Source: Stutzerimonas stutzeri (lineage in GTDB: Bacteria > Pseudomonadota > Gammaproteobacteria > Pseudomonadales > Pseudomonadaceae). From it: 64,000 nt of DNA. Under the pieces are notes generated by a model. That model did not search any database. It was not told where the DNA came from and saw only the letters and a program-made list of their open reading frames with translations. The stretch lies in NCBI RefSeq assembly GCF_019090095.1, contig NZ_JAGQFP010000002.1:744001-808000 (forward strand), written 5' to 3'. Both the position numbers and the translations under genes were made by a program. Below are positions 16,639 through 26,845 of this stretch, one piece after another; the stretch's first letter is position 1; each line of letters starts with the position of its first letter.

Positions 16639-18819
16639 TTACAGACCGTTCTTGGCCTTGAACTCGCGGCGGCGGCGATGCAGGACCGGCTCGGTGTAGC
16701 CGTTGGGCTGCTTGGTGCCTTCCAGCACCAGTTCCAGCGCGGCCTGGAAGGCGACGTTGTTGTCGAAGTCCGGGGCCAATGGGCGGTAGGTCGGGTCACC
16801 GGCATTCTGACGGTCGACCACCGGTGCCATGCGCTTGAGGCTTTCTACGACCTGCTCCTGCGTCACTACACCGTGACGCAGCCAGTTGGCCATATGCTGG
16901 CTGGAGATGCGCAGGGTGGCGCGGTCTTCCATCAGCGCGACATCATTGATGTCCGGCACTTTCGAGCAGCCGACACCGGCATCGATCCAGCGGACCACGT
17001 AGCCGAGGATGCCCTGGGCGTTGTTGTCCAGCTCGTTGCGCTTTTCCTCTTCGCTCCAGTCGGTGCTTGGCGCCAAGGGGATGGTGAGGATGTCGTCGAC
17101 CGACGCCTTCTCGCGCTTGGCCAGTTCGGCCTGGCGGGCGAATACATCGACCTTGTGGTAGTGCATGGCATGCAGCGTCGCGGCGGTCGGCGACGGTACC
17201 CAGGCGGTGTTGGCGCCGGCCATGGGATGACCGATCTTCTGCTCGATCATGCTTGCCATCAGATCCGGCATGGCCCACATGCCCTTGCCGATCTGCGCCT
17301 TGCCTTGCAGACCACAGGCCAGGCCCACGTCCACGTTGTTGTTTTCGTAGGCGCCGATCCACTTCTCCGACTTCATCGCCGCCTTGCGCACGACCGGGCC
17401 GGCTTCCATGGAGGTGTGGATTTCATCGCCGGTGCGGTCGAGGAAGCCGGTGTTGATGAACACTACGCGCTCACGCGCTTCCTTGATGCACGCCTTGAGG
17501 TTGATCGTGGTACGGCGCTCCTCGTCCATGATGCCGACCTTGAGGGTGTTGCGCGGTAGGCCGAGCACGTCTTCGACGCGGCCGAACAGCTCGGTGGCGA
17601 AGGCCACTTCTTCCGGGCCGTGCATCTTCGGCTTGACGATGTACATCGAACCGGTGCGGCTGTTGGCGCGGGTGGTGTTGCCCTTGAGGTTGTGCAGGGC
17701 GATCAAGCTGGTGAACAGGCCGTCCATGATGCCTTCGGGCACTTCGTTGCCTTCCTTGTCGAGGATGGCGTCGTTGGTCATCAGGTGACCAACGTTGCGG
17801 ATGAACAGCAGCGAGCGGCCGTGCAGGGTCAGCTCGCCGTTGCCGTCGGCCTGGGTGTAGACGCGGTCGGGGTTCATGGCGCGGGTGATGCGCTTGCCGC
17901 CCTTTTCCAGTTCCTCGACCAGGTCGCCTTTCATCAGGCCGAGCCAGTTGCGGTAGACGAGGGTCTTGTCATCGGCATCAACAGCGGCGATGGAGTCTTC
18001 GCAGTCCATGATGGTGGTCAGCGCCGATTCCATCAGCACGTCTTTGACGCCGGCGGCATCGGTCTGGCCGATGGGGCTGGTGGGGTCGATCTGGATTTCG
18101 AAGTGGATGCCGTTGTGCTTGAGCAGCACGGCGATCGGCGCATCTGCGGCGCCCTGGAAGCCGCGCAGTTGTTCCGGATTCTGCAGGCCGGTGGTGCTGC
18201 CGTTCTTCAGGGCCACGACCAGCTTGCCGCCGTCGATGCGGTAGCCGGTGGAGTCGGCGTGGGAGCCGTTTTCCAGCGGCGCGGCTTGATCGAGGAAGGC
18301 ACGTGCATAGGCGATGACCTTGTTGCCACGCACTTCGTTGTAGCCCGGGCCCTTGCTGGCGCCGTCTTCTTCGGAAATCACGTCGGTGCCGTAGAGCGCG
18401 TCATACAGCGAGCCCCAGCGGGCATTGGCCGCGTTCAGGGCAAAGCGTGCATTCATGATCGGCACGACCAGCTGCGGGCCGGCCATGCGGGCGATTTCTT
18501 CGTCGACGTTTTGTGTAGTGGCCTGGAAGTCTTCGGCTTCCGGCAGCAGGTAACCGATGTCCTGCAGGAAGGCTTTGTAGGCCACCGGATCGTGAGCCTG
18601 ACCGGCGCGGGCCTGGTGCCAGGCATCGATCTGCGCTTGCAGGTCGTCACGCTTGGCCAGCAGCGCACGGTTCTTCGGCGCCAGGTCGTGGATGACGCTG
18701 GATGCGCCGGTCCAGAAGGCATCGGCGTCAATACCGGTACCAGGAATCGCTTCGTTGTTCACGAAGTCGTACAGGACTTTGGCGACCTGCAGGCCACCGA
18801 CTTCAACGCGCTCAGTCAT
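16639..18819 (-). CDS. glcB: Malate synthase G
   Basis: 726 residues, the normal length of the monomeric G isoform. It condenses glyoxylate with acetyl-CoA to malate in the glyoxylate bypass, allowing growth on acetate or glycolate. Recognisable segments: [99 protein letters not shown] and the [29 protein letters not shown] tail. The ATG at 18819 has TGAGG upstream; a nine-codon longer frame is less likely. An AAGAAGAA stretch (18836-18843) just upstream could be a weak Crc/Hfq site. Monocistronic, with its own terminator. Confidence 0.97.
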   Translation of the reverse strand: MTERVEVGGLQVAKVLYDFVNNEAIPGTGIDADAFWTGASSVIHDLAPKNRALLAKRDDLQAQIDAWHQARAGQAHDPVAYKAFLQDIGYLLPEAEDFQATTQNVDEEIARMAGPQLVVPIMNARFALNAANARWGSLYDALYGTDVISEEDGASKGPGYNEVRGNKVIAYARAFLDQAAPLENGSHADSTGYRIDGGKLVVALKNGSTTGLQNPEQLRGFQGAADAPIAVLLKHNGIHFEIQIDPTSPIGQTDAAGVKDVLMESALTTIMDCEDSIAAVDADDKTLVYRNWLGLMKGDLVEELEKGGKRITRAMNPDRVYTQADGNGELTLHGRSLLFIRNVGHLMTNDAILDKEGNEVPEGIMDGLFTSLIALHNLKGNTTRANSRTGSMYIVKPKMHGPEEVAFATELFGRVEDVLGLPRNTLKVGIMDEERRTTINLKACIKEARERVVFINTGFLDRTGDEIHTSMEAGPVVRKAAMKSEKWIGAYENNNVDVGLACGLQGKAQIGKGMWAMPDLMASMIEQKIGHPMAGANTAWVPSPTAATLHAMHYHKVDVFARQAELAKREKASVDDILTIPLAPSTDWSEEEKRNELDNNAQGILGYVVRWIDAGVGCSKVPDINDVALMEDRATLRISSQHMANWLRHGVVTQEQVVESLKRMAPVVDRQNAGDPTYRPLAPDFDNNVAFQAALELVLEGTKQPNGYTEPVLHRRRREFKAKNGL

Positions 18820-19096
18820 CTCTTGCCTCACTTGGTTCTTCTTCAAATCCGTCGGACAGCTCTTCTTGTAGTCCGGGTCGGCGGATACTACATGAAGCCG
18901 TTTGGAAAATCAGTCCGCCAAAGGGACCGTTCGAGACGCATCGCCGGAGCACGAGCCAGCGCTCGATGCGCATGAAAAAACTGGCTCTGCGCGGCGATGG
19001 CGGTAGATTGTTCTATACCTAGGGGGCAGGACGCCAAGCGCGGTCCATGCCCACCGTTAAGCGCGCCGTCGCCGTCCATAGCCAGAGGAGTCATCG

Positions 19097-19615
19097 ATGG
19101 ATCATCTCGTCCTAACCGTCATCGCCGAGGATCAGCCAGGGCTGGTCGAACGCGTGGCCAAGTGCATCGCCGAGCATGGCGGCAACTGGCTGGACAGCCG
19201 TATGTCGCGCATGGCCGGACAATTTGCCGGGATACTGCGGGTCGCGGTGCCAGCCGACGCGCATGTCGACCTGACCGATGCGCTACAACGATTGGAGCAG
19301 CAGGGTATCCGGGTGGTATTCGCCCGCAGCGGCGACGTGCCCGAGCGCCGCTGGCGAATGATTCAGTTGCAGCTGGTCGGCAATGACCGCGCCGGGATCG
19401 TGCGCGATATCACGCGCCTGCTGGCCGGGCACGGCATCAATGTCGAAAGCCTGAACACCGACGTCCTGCCCGCGCCGATGACCAACGAACTGCTGTTCCA
19501 TGCCGACGCGCGCCTGGCGGTGCCGGCCGACCTGTCGCTGGATGACCTGCAGCAGCACCTGGAAACCCTGGCCGACGAATTGATGGTCGAGCTCAAGCTG
19601 CAACCGGCCGAGTGA
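19097..19615 (+). CDS. GcvR-like ACT-domain regulator
   Basis: 172 residues made of two ACT domains: LVLTVIAEDQPGLVERVAKCIAEHGGNWLDSRMSRMAGQFAGILRV (about 4-80) and IQLQLVGNDRAGIVRDITRLLAGHGINVESLNTDV (about 90-165). This is the layout of the glycine cleavage system transcriptional repressor GcvR, which acts by binding GcvA and glycine rather than DNA. There is no gcv operon in the window, so the regulated system may differ. Shine-Dalgarno AGAGGAG lies six bases before the ATG. It is divergent from glcB and converges with rarD, with only six bases between the two stops. Confidence 0.85.
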   Translation: MDHLVLTVIAEDQPGLVERVAKCIAEHGGNWLDSRMSRMAGQFAGILRVAVPADAHVDLTDALQRLEQQGIRVVFARSGDVPERRWRMIQLQLVGNDRAGIVRDITRLLAGHGINVESLNTDVLPAPMTNELLFHADARLAVPADLSLDDLQQHLETLADELMVELKLQPAE

Positions 19616-19621
19616 ATCCCC

Positions 19622-20515
19622 TCAGGTCACAGGCCCCTTGCGCATTAGCCGCCAGGCGTCATAGCTGTACACCGCCAGGCCCGCCCAGATCCAGATGAAG
19701 GCGAGCTGGCGGTCAGCGGGGAACGGCTCGTTGAACACCCAGACGGCCAGCACCAGCAGCAGCGTCGGGGTGATGTATTGCAGAAAACCCAGGGTCGAAT
19801 AGGGCAGGTGGCGTGCCGCGGCGTTGAAGCACAGCAGCGGCAACAGCGTCACCGGCCCGGCCGCGACCAGCCAGAGCGCTTGCGGATCGGTCCAGAAGGC
19901 CCATTCTGTGCTCGGGCCGCTGCCAAAGAACAGCAACCAGCCCAGGGCAATAGGCAGTAGCAGCCAGGTTTCCACGACCAGGCCCGGCAACGCTGCCACC
20001 GGGGCCTGTTTGCGCAGCAGGCCGTAGCTGCCGAAGCTCAGCGCCAGCGCAATGGAGACCCAGGGGAAATCGCCAAGGGTGATCAGCTGCAGCGCCACGC
20101 CGATCGCTGCCATCGCCACCGCCAGCCACTGCAATGGACGCATCCGTTCGCGCAGCACGACCAGCCCGAGCAGCACATTGACCAGCGGATTGATGTAGTA
20201 GCCCAGGCTCGCTTCGAGCATGTGGTTGTGGTTCACCGCCCAGACGTAGATCAGCCAGTTGGAGGCGATCAGCACGCTGGAGATCATCAGCACGCCGATC
20301 CGCCGGGGATGCGCGAGCAGGTCCTGCCACCAGCCCGGATGACGCCACACCATGAGCACCAGGGTGCCGAACAAGGCCGACCAGATGGCGCGCTGGGTGA
20401 CGATCTCCAGCGCGGCGTACTGCTCGATGGCCTTGAAGTAGAGCGGGAACATGCCCCAGATGCAGAAGGTCGTCAGACCCAACAGATACCCTTTACGCAA
20501 ATCGGCAGTGGCCAT
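19622..20515 (-). CDS. rarD: RarD-type EamA/DMT transporter
   Basis: 297 residues, ten transmembrane helices in two EamA repeats. The N-terminus (LRKGYLLGLTTFCIWGMFPLYFKAIEQYAALEIVTQRAIWSALF) and the motifs NWLIYVWAVNHNHMLEASLGYYINPLVNVLLGLVVLRERM and LQYITPTLLLVLAVWVFNEPF are diagnostic of RarD. The family is linked to chloramphenicol resistance in some bacteria, but its natural substrate is unresolved. The ATG at 20515 is chosen because the helix begins a few residues later, as in E. coli RarD; a 12-codon extension is possible. Confidence 0.9.
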   Translation of the reverse strand: MATADLRKGYLLGLTTFCIWGMFPLYFKAIEQYAALEIVTQRAIWSALFGTLVLMVWRHPGWWQDLLAHPRRIGVLMISSVLIASNWLIYVWAVNHNHMLEASLGYYINPLVNVLLGLVVLRERMRPLQWLAVAMAAIGVALQLITLGDFPWVSIALALSFGSYGLLRKQAPVAALPGLVVETWLLLPIALGWLLFFGSGPSTEWAFWTDPQALWLVAAGPVTLLPLLCFNAAARHLPYSTLGFLQYITPTLLLVLAVWVFNEPFPADRQLAFIWIWAGLAVYSYDAWRLMRKGPVT

Positions 20516-20708
20516 GAGTGTCTCGGAACGCAGCAGCGGAGAGCCGGCCATTTTGCGCCTCTAGCAAGGGGTTTGTCTGCCGTTGTGACGGTTGCGCGCG
20601 GCCATCGCCCGCCGGGCCCGCGGACGGCGTTGAACGCCTCCGACGCGAGCCCGTCTCAAGATGAGACCCAGGGGCGCAGCGGCGCCCTGCAGCCACATGA
20701 GGTTCGCG

Positions 20709-21476
20709 ATGAAATTGCAGAACAAGGTCGCGCTGGTTACCGGCAGCTCCCAGGGTATCGGGCGCGGCATCGCCGTACGCCTGGCCGAGGAGGGCGCGGA
20801 TCTGGTGATCAATGGCCGGCACGATGACGACGAATCCCGGCAGACCCTCGAGCAGGTCCGTGCATGCGGCCGGCAGGCCTGTTTCATCGCCGCCGATGTC
20901 GGGGTGGTCGCCGAATGCCAGCGGTTGGTGACGCAAGCCATCGAGCAGATGGGCCGGCTCGATATCCTGGTCAACAATGCCGGTGTGCAGCGGCGCAGCC
21001 CGTTCCTCGAGGCCGGCGAGGGCGATTACGACCTGGTGCTCAACGTCAATCTGCGCGGGCCGTTCTTCCTCGCCCAGGCGTTCGCCCGGCACCTGCGCGA
21101 CACCGGCCGAGGCGGGCGGATCATCAACAACAGTTCGGTGCACGAAGAGCTGCCGTTTCCCAACTTCACCGGCTACTGCGCCAGCAAGGGCGGGCTGAAG
21201 ATGCTCATGCGCAACCTGGCGATTGAGCTGGCGCCGCTGGGGATCACCGTCAACAACGTCGCACCGGGCGCGATCGAGACGCCGATCAACCAGACGCCGA
21301 TGAACCAGCCGGAAAAACTGGCCGGCCTACTGGGCAACATCCCCGCCGGGCGCCTCGGCCAGCCGCGTGACGTGGCCGGAGCCGTGGCCTACCTGGCCTC
21401 GGACGAGGCCGACTACATCACCGGTACTACACTGGTGATAGATGGTGGGCTGCTACGGAATTACAGCGAGCAATGA
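20709..21476 (+). CDS. SDR-family oxidoreductase (glucose 1-dehydrogenase-like)
   Basis: 255 residues, classical short-chain dehydrogenase. N-terminal cofactor motif TGSSQGIGRG (about 12-21), NNAG at about 90-93, catalytic Ser in NNSSVHEE, Tyr-x3-Lys in YCASKGG, and the PG segment NNVAPGAIETPIN. The C-terminus YITGTTLVIDGGLLRNY is typical of glucose 1-dehydrogenase / 3-oxoacyl-reductase-like SDRs. The exact substrate is not determined. The ATG at 20709 has GAGG upstream; in-frame starts further upstream lack that spacing. Its stop overlaps the trehalase ATG (ATGA), so the two are coupled and a sugar substrate is plausible. Confidence 0.85.
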   Translation: MKLQNKVALVTGSSQGIGRGIAVRLAEEGADLVINGRHDDDESRQTLEQVRACGRQACFIAADVGVVAECQRLVTQAIEQMGRLDILVNNAGVQRRSPFLEAGEGDYDLVLNVNLRGPFFLAQAFARHLRDTGRGGRIINNSSVHEELPFPNFTGYCASKGGLKMLMRNLAIELAPLGITVNNVAPGAIETPINQTPMNQPEKLAGLLGNIPAGRLGQPRDVAGAVAYLASDEADYITGTTLVIDGGLLRNYSEQ

Positions 21477-23071
21477 CCGATACCGATCTGAGTCCCTTCG
21501 ATTACGACACCCATGCGGTTTCCGCGGCCGATACCCTGACCCCGGCGGACCGTTATCAGGAACTGTTCGTGGCGGTGCAGACGCAGCGGGTGTTTCCCGA
21601 CAGCAAGACCTTCGTCGACTGCGCACCGCGTCAGCATCCCGAACGGATTCTCGAGGCCTACCGCGCGCGCAACCAGGAGCCGGGGTTCGACCTTGTGGCG
21701 TTCGTGCACGAACATTTCGAGGTCTACCAGCGCAAGCCGACCGAGTTCGTCGCCGACCCGGACAACAGCCTGAGCGAGCACATCGATCGGCTGTGGCCGG
21801 TCCTGACCCGCCAGCCACGCAAGCATCCGGAGTTCTCCTCGCTGTTGCCGTTGCCCCACGATTACGTAGTGCCTGGCGGGCGTTTCACCGAGCTGTACTA
21901 CTGGGATTCGTACTTCACCATGCTCGGGCTGGACGAGAGCGGACACTGTGATCTGCTGAGGTCCATGGCCGACAACTTCGCCTACCTGATCGACACCTAC
22001 GGGCACGTACCCAACGGCAACCGCTCCTACTACCTGAGCCGCTCGCAGCCGCCGGTGTTCGCGCTGATGACCGACCTGTTCGAGGAGACGGGCGTGCACA
22101 AGGCCCATGACTACCTTCCGCAGTTGCGCAAGGAGCATGCCTTCTGGACCGAGGGCGGCGATCAGCTGCGCCCCGGCGAAACCCACCGCCGCTGCGTCTG
22201 CCTGTCCGACGGCAGCGTGCTCAACCGCTACTGGGACGAGCGCGACACGCCCCGTGAGGAGTCCTACCTCGAGGACGTCGAAACGGCGCGCTCCTCCAGT
22301 CGGCCGGCCCATGAGGTATATCGCGACCTGCGCGCCGGGGCCGAATCGGGCTGGGACTTCAGTTCGCGCTGGCTGGGCGATCCCCAGCGGCTCTCGAGCA
22401 TCCGCACCACCCACATTGTCCCGATCGACCTGAACTGTTTTCTGTATCACCTCGAGCGCCAGATCTGCCGGCTCAGCGAGGCGAAAGGCTGGCAGTCATG
22501 CGCCGACGAGTTTCGCCGGCGCGCCCAGGCGCGTATCGCGGCGATCGATCGTTACCTGTGGGACGAGCAACAGGGCGCCTACTTCGACTATGACTGGTCG
22601 CTCGACCAGCGGCGCGACAACCTCACCGCGGCGACGCTGACACCGTTGTTCGTCAAGCTCGCCAGCAAGCAACAGGCGGCGCGGGTCGCTGACGTCGTTC
22701 GGGACCGGTTGCTGGCGCCGGGGGGCTTGTCGACCACCGAGATGAGCGGCACCGGCGAGCAGTGGGATCGCCCCAACGGTTGGGCACCCTTGCAGTGGAT
22801 CGGCATTCGCGGGCTGCAGTATTACGGCCATGACGCGTTGGCGCTGCAGATCGAGGAGCGCTGGCTGAAGATCGTGTCGCTGCTGTACGAGCGGGAAAGC
22901 AAGCTGGTGGAAAAATACGTGTTACGCCCCAGTGCCGAGCACGCTGGCGGTGGCGAGTACCCGCTGCAGGACGGTTTCGGATGGACCAATGGCGTGACCC
23001 GCAAACTCATGCAGGAAGATCCGACCCATGAGGCCCACCGCTGCCGCGCGGGCCGCTGTCGTGCGGACTGA
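21473..23071 (+). CDS. Cytoplasmic-type trehalase (GH37)
   Basis: 532 residues. Hydrolyses trehalose to two glucose molecules. Both trehalase signatures are present: PGGRFTELYYWDSYF (from about residue 134) and QWDRPNGWAPLQ (from about residue 430). Additional conserved pieces are DNFAYLIDTYGHVPNGNRSYYLSRSQPP and ESGWDFSSRW. There is no signal peptide, so it is TreF-like rather than the periplasmic TreA; the symbol is left open. It is coupled to the upstream SDR, suggesting trehalose turnover after osmotic stress with oxidation of a product. The last dozen residues (HEAHRCRAGRCRAD) are unusually Cys/Arg-rich and may be a divergent tail. Confidence 0.93.
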   Translation: MTDTDLSPFDYDTHAVSAADTLTPADRYQELFVAVQTQRVFPDSKTFVDCAPRQHPERILEAYRARNQEPGFDLVAFVHEHFEVYQRKPTEFVADPDNSLSEHIDRLWPVLTRQPRKHPEFSSLLPLPHDYVVPGGRFTELYYWDSYFTMLGLDESGHCDLLRSMADNFAYLIDTYGHVPNGNRSYYLSRSQPPVFALMTDLFEETGVHKAHDYLPQLRKEHAFWTEGGDQLRPGETHRRCVCLSDGSVLNRYWDERDTPREESYLEDVETARSSSRPAHEVYRDLRAGAESGWDFSSRWLGDPQRLSSIRTTHIVPIDLNCFLYHLERQICRLSEAKGWQSCADEFRRRAQARIAAIDRYLWDEQQGAYFDYDWSLDQRRDNLTAATLTPLFVKLASKQQAARVADVVRDRLLAPGGLSTTEMSGTGEQWDRPNGWAPLQWIGIRGLQYYGHDALALQIEERWLKIVSLLYERESKLVEKYVLRPSAEHAGGGEYPLQDGFGWTNGVTRKLMQEDPTHEAHRCRAGRCRAD

Positions 23072-23166
23072 AAAGCAGGCTATCCAGACGGCTGACGGAC
23101 GACCCGCGAGCAGCGCGGCAATGCCGCGACCCACTCGTGGCGCCCGCTCACGTCGCGGCGCGGTGT

Positions 23167-23661
23167 TCAACGACGGCGATAGGGATTCGGCAGGCCGCTT
23201 TCCAGGTCAAGGATGCCGCGCTCGGTGAAGCGCTGAGTGCCGAACAGGCCGCCAGCCAGCTTGCCGCGCAGCACGTAGGGGACTTCGTCCATGCCGATGT
23301 GTTCGGCCAGCCCCAGCGCCTGGCGCGCGGCGGAAAACGCCGAGACGGTCACCGGAACGTTGAGGACGGTCTCACCGAAGCGCGGCACGCTGCCACGCGC
23401 ATCGCTGACGCCGCTGGCCAGGCGTCGACCGTTGACGTCCAGATCCAGCGCCACGCCGTTGTAGTCGAGCGCCATGTCGTTGGGGTTCTGAATTCGCAGT
23501 TTGACGTTCATGCGCAGCTCCAGCCCTTCCCCAGGCAATGGCTGGAGGCCGGCGACCTGGACGTTGAGTGGATCGCGCTGGCTGAACGCTGCGCAGCCGG
23601 CCAGGCTCAGCACCAGCAGGAGGACGGACAGCAGCGAAAGGGATGGGGGCGCTTGGCGCAT
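23167..23661 (-). CDS. LEA14-like (WHy domain) lipoprotein
   Basis: 164 residues. Signal peptide with lipobox LAGC (Cys23) indicates a lipid-anchored envelope protein. The body has the water-stress/hypersensitive (WHy) fold of LEA type 2 proteins: LRIQNPNDMALDYNGVALDLDVNGRRLASGVSDARGSVPRFGETVLNVPVTVS. Such proteins are associated with desiccation or osmotic tolerance, but their biochemical role is unclear. It follows the slipin gene by three bases and is the last gene of the NfeD-slipin-LEA operon. Confidence 0.85.
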   Translation of the reverse strand: MRQAPPSLSLLSVLLLVLSLAGCAAFSQRDPLNVQVAGLQPLPGEGLELRMNVKLRIQNPNDMALDYNGVALDLDVNGRRLASGVSDARGSVPRFGETVLNVPVTVSAFSAARQALGLAEHIGMDEVPYVLRGKLAGGLFGTQRFTERGILDLESGLPNPYRRR

Positions 23662-23664
23662 AGG

Positions 23665-24426
23665 CTACTCGGGTTTCCTGGTGAGTTTGTCCAGCCCCTG
23701 CAACAGTTCCATGGGCAGCGGGAAGACGATGGTGGAATTCTTGTCGCCGGCGATGTTGCTCAGCGTCTGCATATAACGCAGTTGCATGGCGCCGGGCTGG
23801 CGACCGAGCATTTCGGCCGCCTGCATCAGTTTTTCCGAGGCTTGCAGCTCGCCCTCTGCATGAATGACCTTGGCGCGCCGCTCGCGTTCCGCCTCAGCCT
23901 GGCGGGCGATGGCGCGGATCATAGATTCATCCAGGTCCACGTGCTTGATCTCGACGTTGGCCACCTTGATGCCCCAGGCATCGGTCTGGGCATCGAGCAC
24001 CTGCTGGATGTCGTTATTCAGCTGCTCGCGTTCGGCCAGCATGTCGTCCAGGTCGTGCTTGCCGAGCACGGCGCGCAAGGTGGTCTGCGCCAACTGGCTG
24101 GTCGCCGAGTGATAGTCCTCGACCTGGATGATCGCCTTCTCGGCATCCAGCACGCGGTAATACACCACCGCGTTGACCTTGACCGAGACGTTATCGCGCG
24201 AAATCACGTCCTGGGTCGGCACGTCGAGCACCAGGGTGCGCAGGTCGACGCGCACCATCTGTTGCAGCCCAGGAATCACCAGGATCAGCCCCGGCCCTTT
24301 GACCTTCCAGAAGCGGCCCAGCTGGAATACCACGCCGCGCTCGTATTCACGCAGGATGCGGAACGCCGATGCCAGTAGCGCGATCAGCAGCACCAGCACG
24401 GCGATGAAGCTCATTTCGAAACCCAT
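23665..24426 (-). CDS. Slipin (SPFH / band 7 / stomatin-like protein)
   Basis: 253 residues. One N-terminal membrane anchor (about 5-22), then the SPFH domain ([69 protein letters not shown]), a helical segment rich in Ala/Glu/Arg ([19 protein letters not shown]) and a C-terminal oligomerisation region. Slipins form membrane microdomain scaffolds and are regularly paired with an NfeD-type protease, as here (the NfeD stop is three bases upstream). Probable role in membrane-protein quality control. Confidence 0.93.
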   Translation of the reverse strand: MGFEMSFIAVLVLLIALLASAFRILREYERGVVFQLGRFWKVKGPGLILVIPGLQQMVRVDLRTLVLDVPTQDVISRDNVSVKVNAVVYYRVLDAEKAIIQVEDYHSATSQLAQTTLRAVLGKHDLDDMLAEREQLNNDIQQVLDAQTDAWGIKVANVEIKHVDLDESMIRAIARQAEAERERRAKVIHAEGELQASEKLMQAAEMLGRQPGAMQLRYMQTLSNIAGDKNSTIVFPLPMELLQGLDKLTRKPE

Positions 24427-24429
24427 GGT

Positions 24430-25812
24430 TCACCTCTTCTCGGTTGGCGGCGCATCGGCCGCAGTGACGTCCAGTTGCAGGCCGCGCCTGGCCACGACGC
24501 GGACCCGTTGACCGAGGTGCAAGGGCGTCGGGCTGACCACCTGCCAGTGCTCACCCTGCAGCTGCACCCAGCCGCAAGCGGGATCGTTGGCCTGGATACG
24601 GGTGACCGGCGCCAGGCGGCCGACCAGTTCGGCGTCGCCGCTGACCAGGCGCTGCCGGCGTGCCTTGAGCGCCATGCTGACGATGGCGAACAGCAGCAGC
24701 GCGCTGACCACCGCCAGCGTGCCGATCAGGGCCAGGGGAATGCCGTAGCCCGGCACATCGGTATCGAACAGGATCACCGCACCAGTGACGAAGGCCGCGA
24801 TCCCGCCCAGGCCGAGTACGCCGAAGCTGGGGATGAACGCCTCGGCGATCATGAAACCAAGCCCCAGCAGGATCAGCGCCACGCCGGCGTAGCTGACCGG
24901 CAGCAGCTGCAGCGAGTACAGCGCCAGCAACAGGCAGATGCCGCCGACCACGCCGCCCGCACCGGTGCCGGGGTTGGAGAATTCGAAGATCAGACCATAG
25001 ACGCCAATCATCATCAGGATCAGCGCCACGCTGGGGTTGGTGATCACCGCCAGCAGCCGCACGCGCCAATCGGGGTCGTAGCGATCGAGGCTGGCATTGG
25101 CGGTCTTCAGCGTTCGCTCGCCGGCGCTGGTTCGCAGGGTTTTGCCATCGAGTTGCTTGAGCAGATCCTGCAGATCGGTGGCCAGGTAGTCGATGACCTC
25201 GGTTTGCAGCGCCTCGCTGGCCGAGAGGCTGACCGCTTCGCGTACCGCCCGCTCCGCCCATTCGGCGTTGCGCCCGCGCAGTTGCGCCAGGCCGCGGATG
25301 TAGGCAGCGGCGTCGTTGACCTGCTTGCGGCTCATGGCATCGCCGTCGGCCTCGTTTTCCGGTGGTTCGCCATCGCTGGGTTGCTCGGGCGGCGCGCCCG
25401 GCGCTCCGCCGATCTGCACGGGCGTGGCAGCGCCCAGGTTGGTGCCCGGGCTCATCGCGGCGACATGGCTGGCATAGAGCATGTAGGTCCCGGCGCTGGC
25501 AGCGCGTGCTCCGCTCGGCGTGACATGGGTCGCGATCGGCACCGGACTGGCGAGAATCGCCTTGATGATCGCTCGCATCGAGGTGTCGAGGCCGCCGGGC
25601 GTATCGAGCTGCAGCACCAGCAGCTGCGCATCGAGCTGCGCGGCACGCTGGATGCCGGCGACGACATAGTCGGCACTGGCCGGCCCGATGACGCCGTCGA
25701 GCCGCAGGACCGTGACGGGCGCTGCCGCCTGGGCTGCACTGGCCAGGGCCAGCCAGGCCATCAACAGCAGTGCCGACGGCCAGGTCCGCTGATGGTGAGG
25801 GCGGCTGCACAT
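24430..25812 (-). CDS. NfeD-type membrane serine protease (ClpP-class)
   Basis: 460 residues from the ATG at 25812 (Shine-Dalgarno CGGAGGA). Signal peptide, then a ClpP/crotonase-like Ser-Lys protease domain with LRLDGVIGPASADYVVAGIQRA, LDTPGGLDTSMRAIIKAIL and the catalytic serine in AASAGTYMLYASHVAAMSPGTNLGAATPV. A lysine in MSRKQVNDAAAYIRGLAQLRGRN is the likely partner. Four or five transmembrane helices follow (about 275-390), then a C-terminal NfeD OB-fold domain (GDAELVGRLAPVTRIQ...GWVQLQGEHWQVVSP). Homologues cleave stomatin C-termini. First gene of the operon with the slipin. Confidence 0.92.
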   Translation of the reverse strand: MCSRPHHQRTWPSALLLMAWLALASAAQAAAPVTVLRLDGVIGPASADYVVAGIQRAAQLDAQLLVLQLDTPGGLDTSMRAIIKAILASPVPIATHVTPSGARAASAGTYMLYASHVAAMSPGTNLGAATPVQIGGAPGAPPEQPSDGEPPENEADGDAMSRKQVNDAAAYIRGLAQLRGRNAEWAERAVREAVSLSASEALQTEVIDYLATDLQDLLKQLDGKTLRTSAGERTLKTANASLDRYDPDWRVRLLAVITNPSVALILMMIGVYGLIFEFSNPGTGAGGVVGGICLLLALYSLQLLPVSYAGVALILLGLGFMIAEAFIPSFGVLGLGGIAAFVTGAVILFDTDVPGYGIPLALIGTLAVVSALLLFAIVSMALKARRQRLVSGDAELVGRLAPVTRIQANDPACGWVQLQGEHWQVVSPTPLHLGQRVRVVARRGLQLDVTAADAPPTEKR

Positions 25813-26011
25813 GACGCGTTCCTCCGGGGTGGGTGGGCGGCAACTGCCGGTCGTATCCAAGAGGATAGTTCAGCGGACCAGGACCCTGTTGCGGCAAAGG
25901 GTCCGCGGTCGGGGCAGAAAAGCGCTGAACTCTGGTCTGCGGTCGGGCCTCAGAATTCAGACGAGATCGTTTTTTTGTGCGGCGACCCGTGACCCGGCGT
26001 GGGAGAGTCTT

Positions 26012-26845
26012 ATGCGAGTTCATCACCTCAACTGCGGTTGCATGTGTCCGGTGGGCGGGCGCTTGTTCGATGGGTTCAGCCCCGGGCTGACCGCCAGTCT
26101 GGTGTGCCATTGCCTGCTGATCGAGACCGAGCGACACGGGCTGGTGCTGGTCGATACCGGCTTCGGCCACTGCGATGTGCTGGAGCCGCGCAAGCGCCTG
26201 AGTGCCTTCTTCATCGCGCTCAACAACATCAAGTTCGAACGCCGCCTGACGGCGCTGGAGCAGGTTCGCCAGCTCGGTTTCGCCCCGGAAGATGTCCGTC
26301 ATATCCTCCTGACGCATCTGGATTTCGACCACGCGGGCGGGCTGGAGGATTTCCCCTCGGCGCAGGTTCACGTGCTGCAGCGGGAAATGGATGCGGCGCG
26401 CGCCACCCACAGCTTCATCGGTCATCAGCGCTACCGTCACTCGCAATGGGACGGGGTACGCAACTGGCAGTTCTACGAGCCGGGTGGCGATCCCTGGTTC
26501 GGCTTCCAGGCGGTCAGGGAATTGCGCGGGCTGCCTCCGGAAATTCTGCTGATTCCACTGACCGGCCATACGCACGGGCATGCCGGTGTCGCGCTGCAGA
26601 GCGGCGAAGGTTGGCTGCTGCACGCTGGCGATGCCTATTTCTATCGCGACGAAGTCGGCCAGAACGAGCGCCACTGCACGCCGGGGCTGCGTCTGTATCA
26701 GCGCATGATGGAAGTGGACCGCCCGGCGCGCCTGGCTAACCAGCATCGGCTCTGGACGCTGTCCCTGGAACACAAGGGCGAGGTCACGCTGTTCTGCAGC
26801 CATGACGCCAAGGAGTTCGAGCGCATGCGGGCGGGGACGCGCTGA
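26012..26845 (+). CDS. MBL-fold metallo-hydrolase
   Basis: 277 residues. Metallo-beta-lactamase fold with the zinc signature HLDFDHAGG (Thr-His-x-Asp-x-Asp-His), further ligands in TGHTHGHAGV and HAGDAYFYRDE, and CSHDAKEFE near the C-terminus. The relatives are lactonase / quorum-quenching-like and general MBL hydrolases; the substrate is unknown. The ATG at 26012 has GGGAGAG upstream; longer in-frame extensions run into the NfeD promoter region. Its stop overlaps the next start as TGATG. Confidence 0.85.
   Translation: MRVHHLNCGCMCPVGGRLFDGFSPGLTASLVCHCLLIETERHGLVLVDTGFGHCDVLEPRKRLSAFFIALNNIKFERRLTALEQVRQLGFAPEDVRHILLTHLDFDHAGGLEDFPSAQVHVLQREMDAARATHSFIGHQRYRHSQWDGVRNWQFYEPGGDPWFGFQAVRELRGLPPEILLIPLTGHTHGHAGVALQSGEGWLLHAGDAYFYRDEVGQNERHCTPGLRLYQRMMEVDRPARLANQHRLWTLSLEHKGEVTLFCSHDAKEFERMRAGTR

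Noticed and set aside
16440..16805. 122-codon N-terminal extension of the chemoreceptor
   Set aside because: It would cross the glcB terminator and antisense glcB sequence; the receptor's first helix begins right at the ATG at 16439.
24551..26803. 750-codon minus-strand frame spanning NfeD and the MBL hydrolase
   Set aside because: Overlaps two recognised genes, one in the same strand in another frame; composition is Arg/Gln/Ala-rich with no domain.
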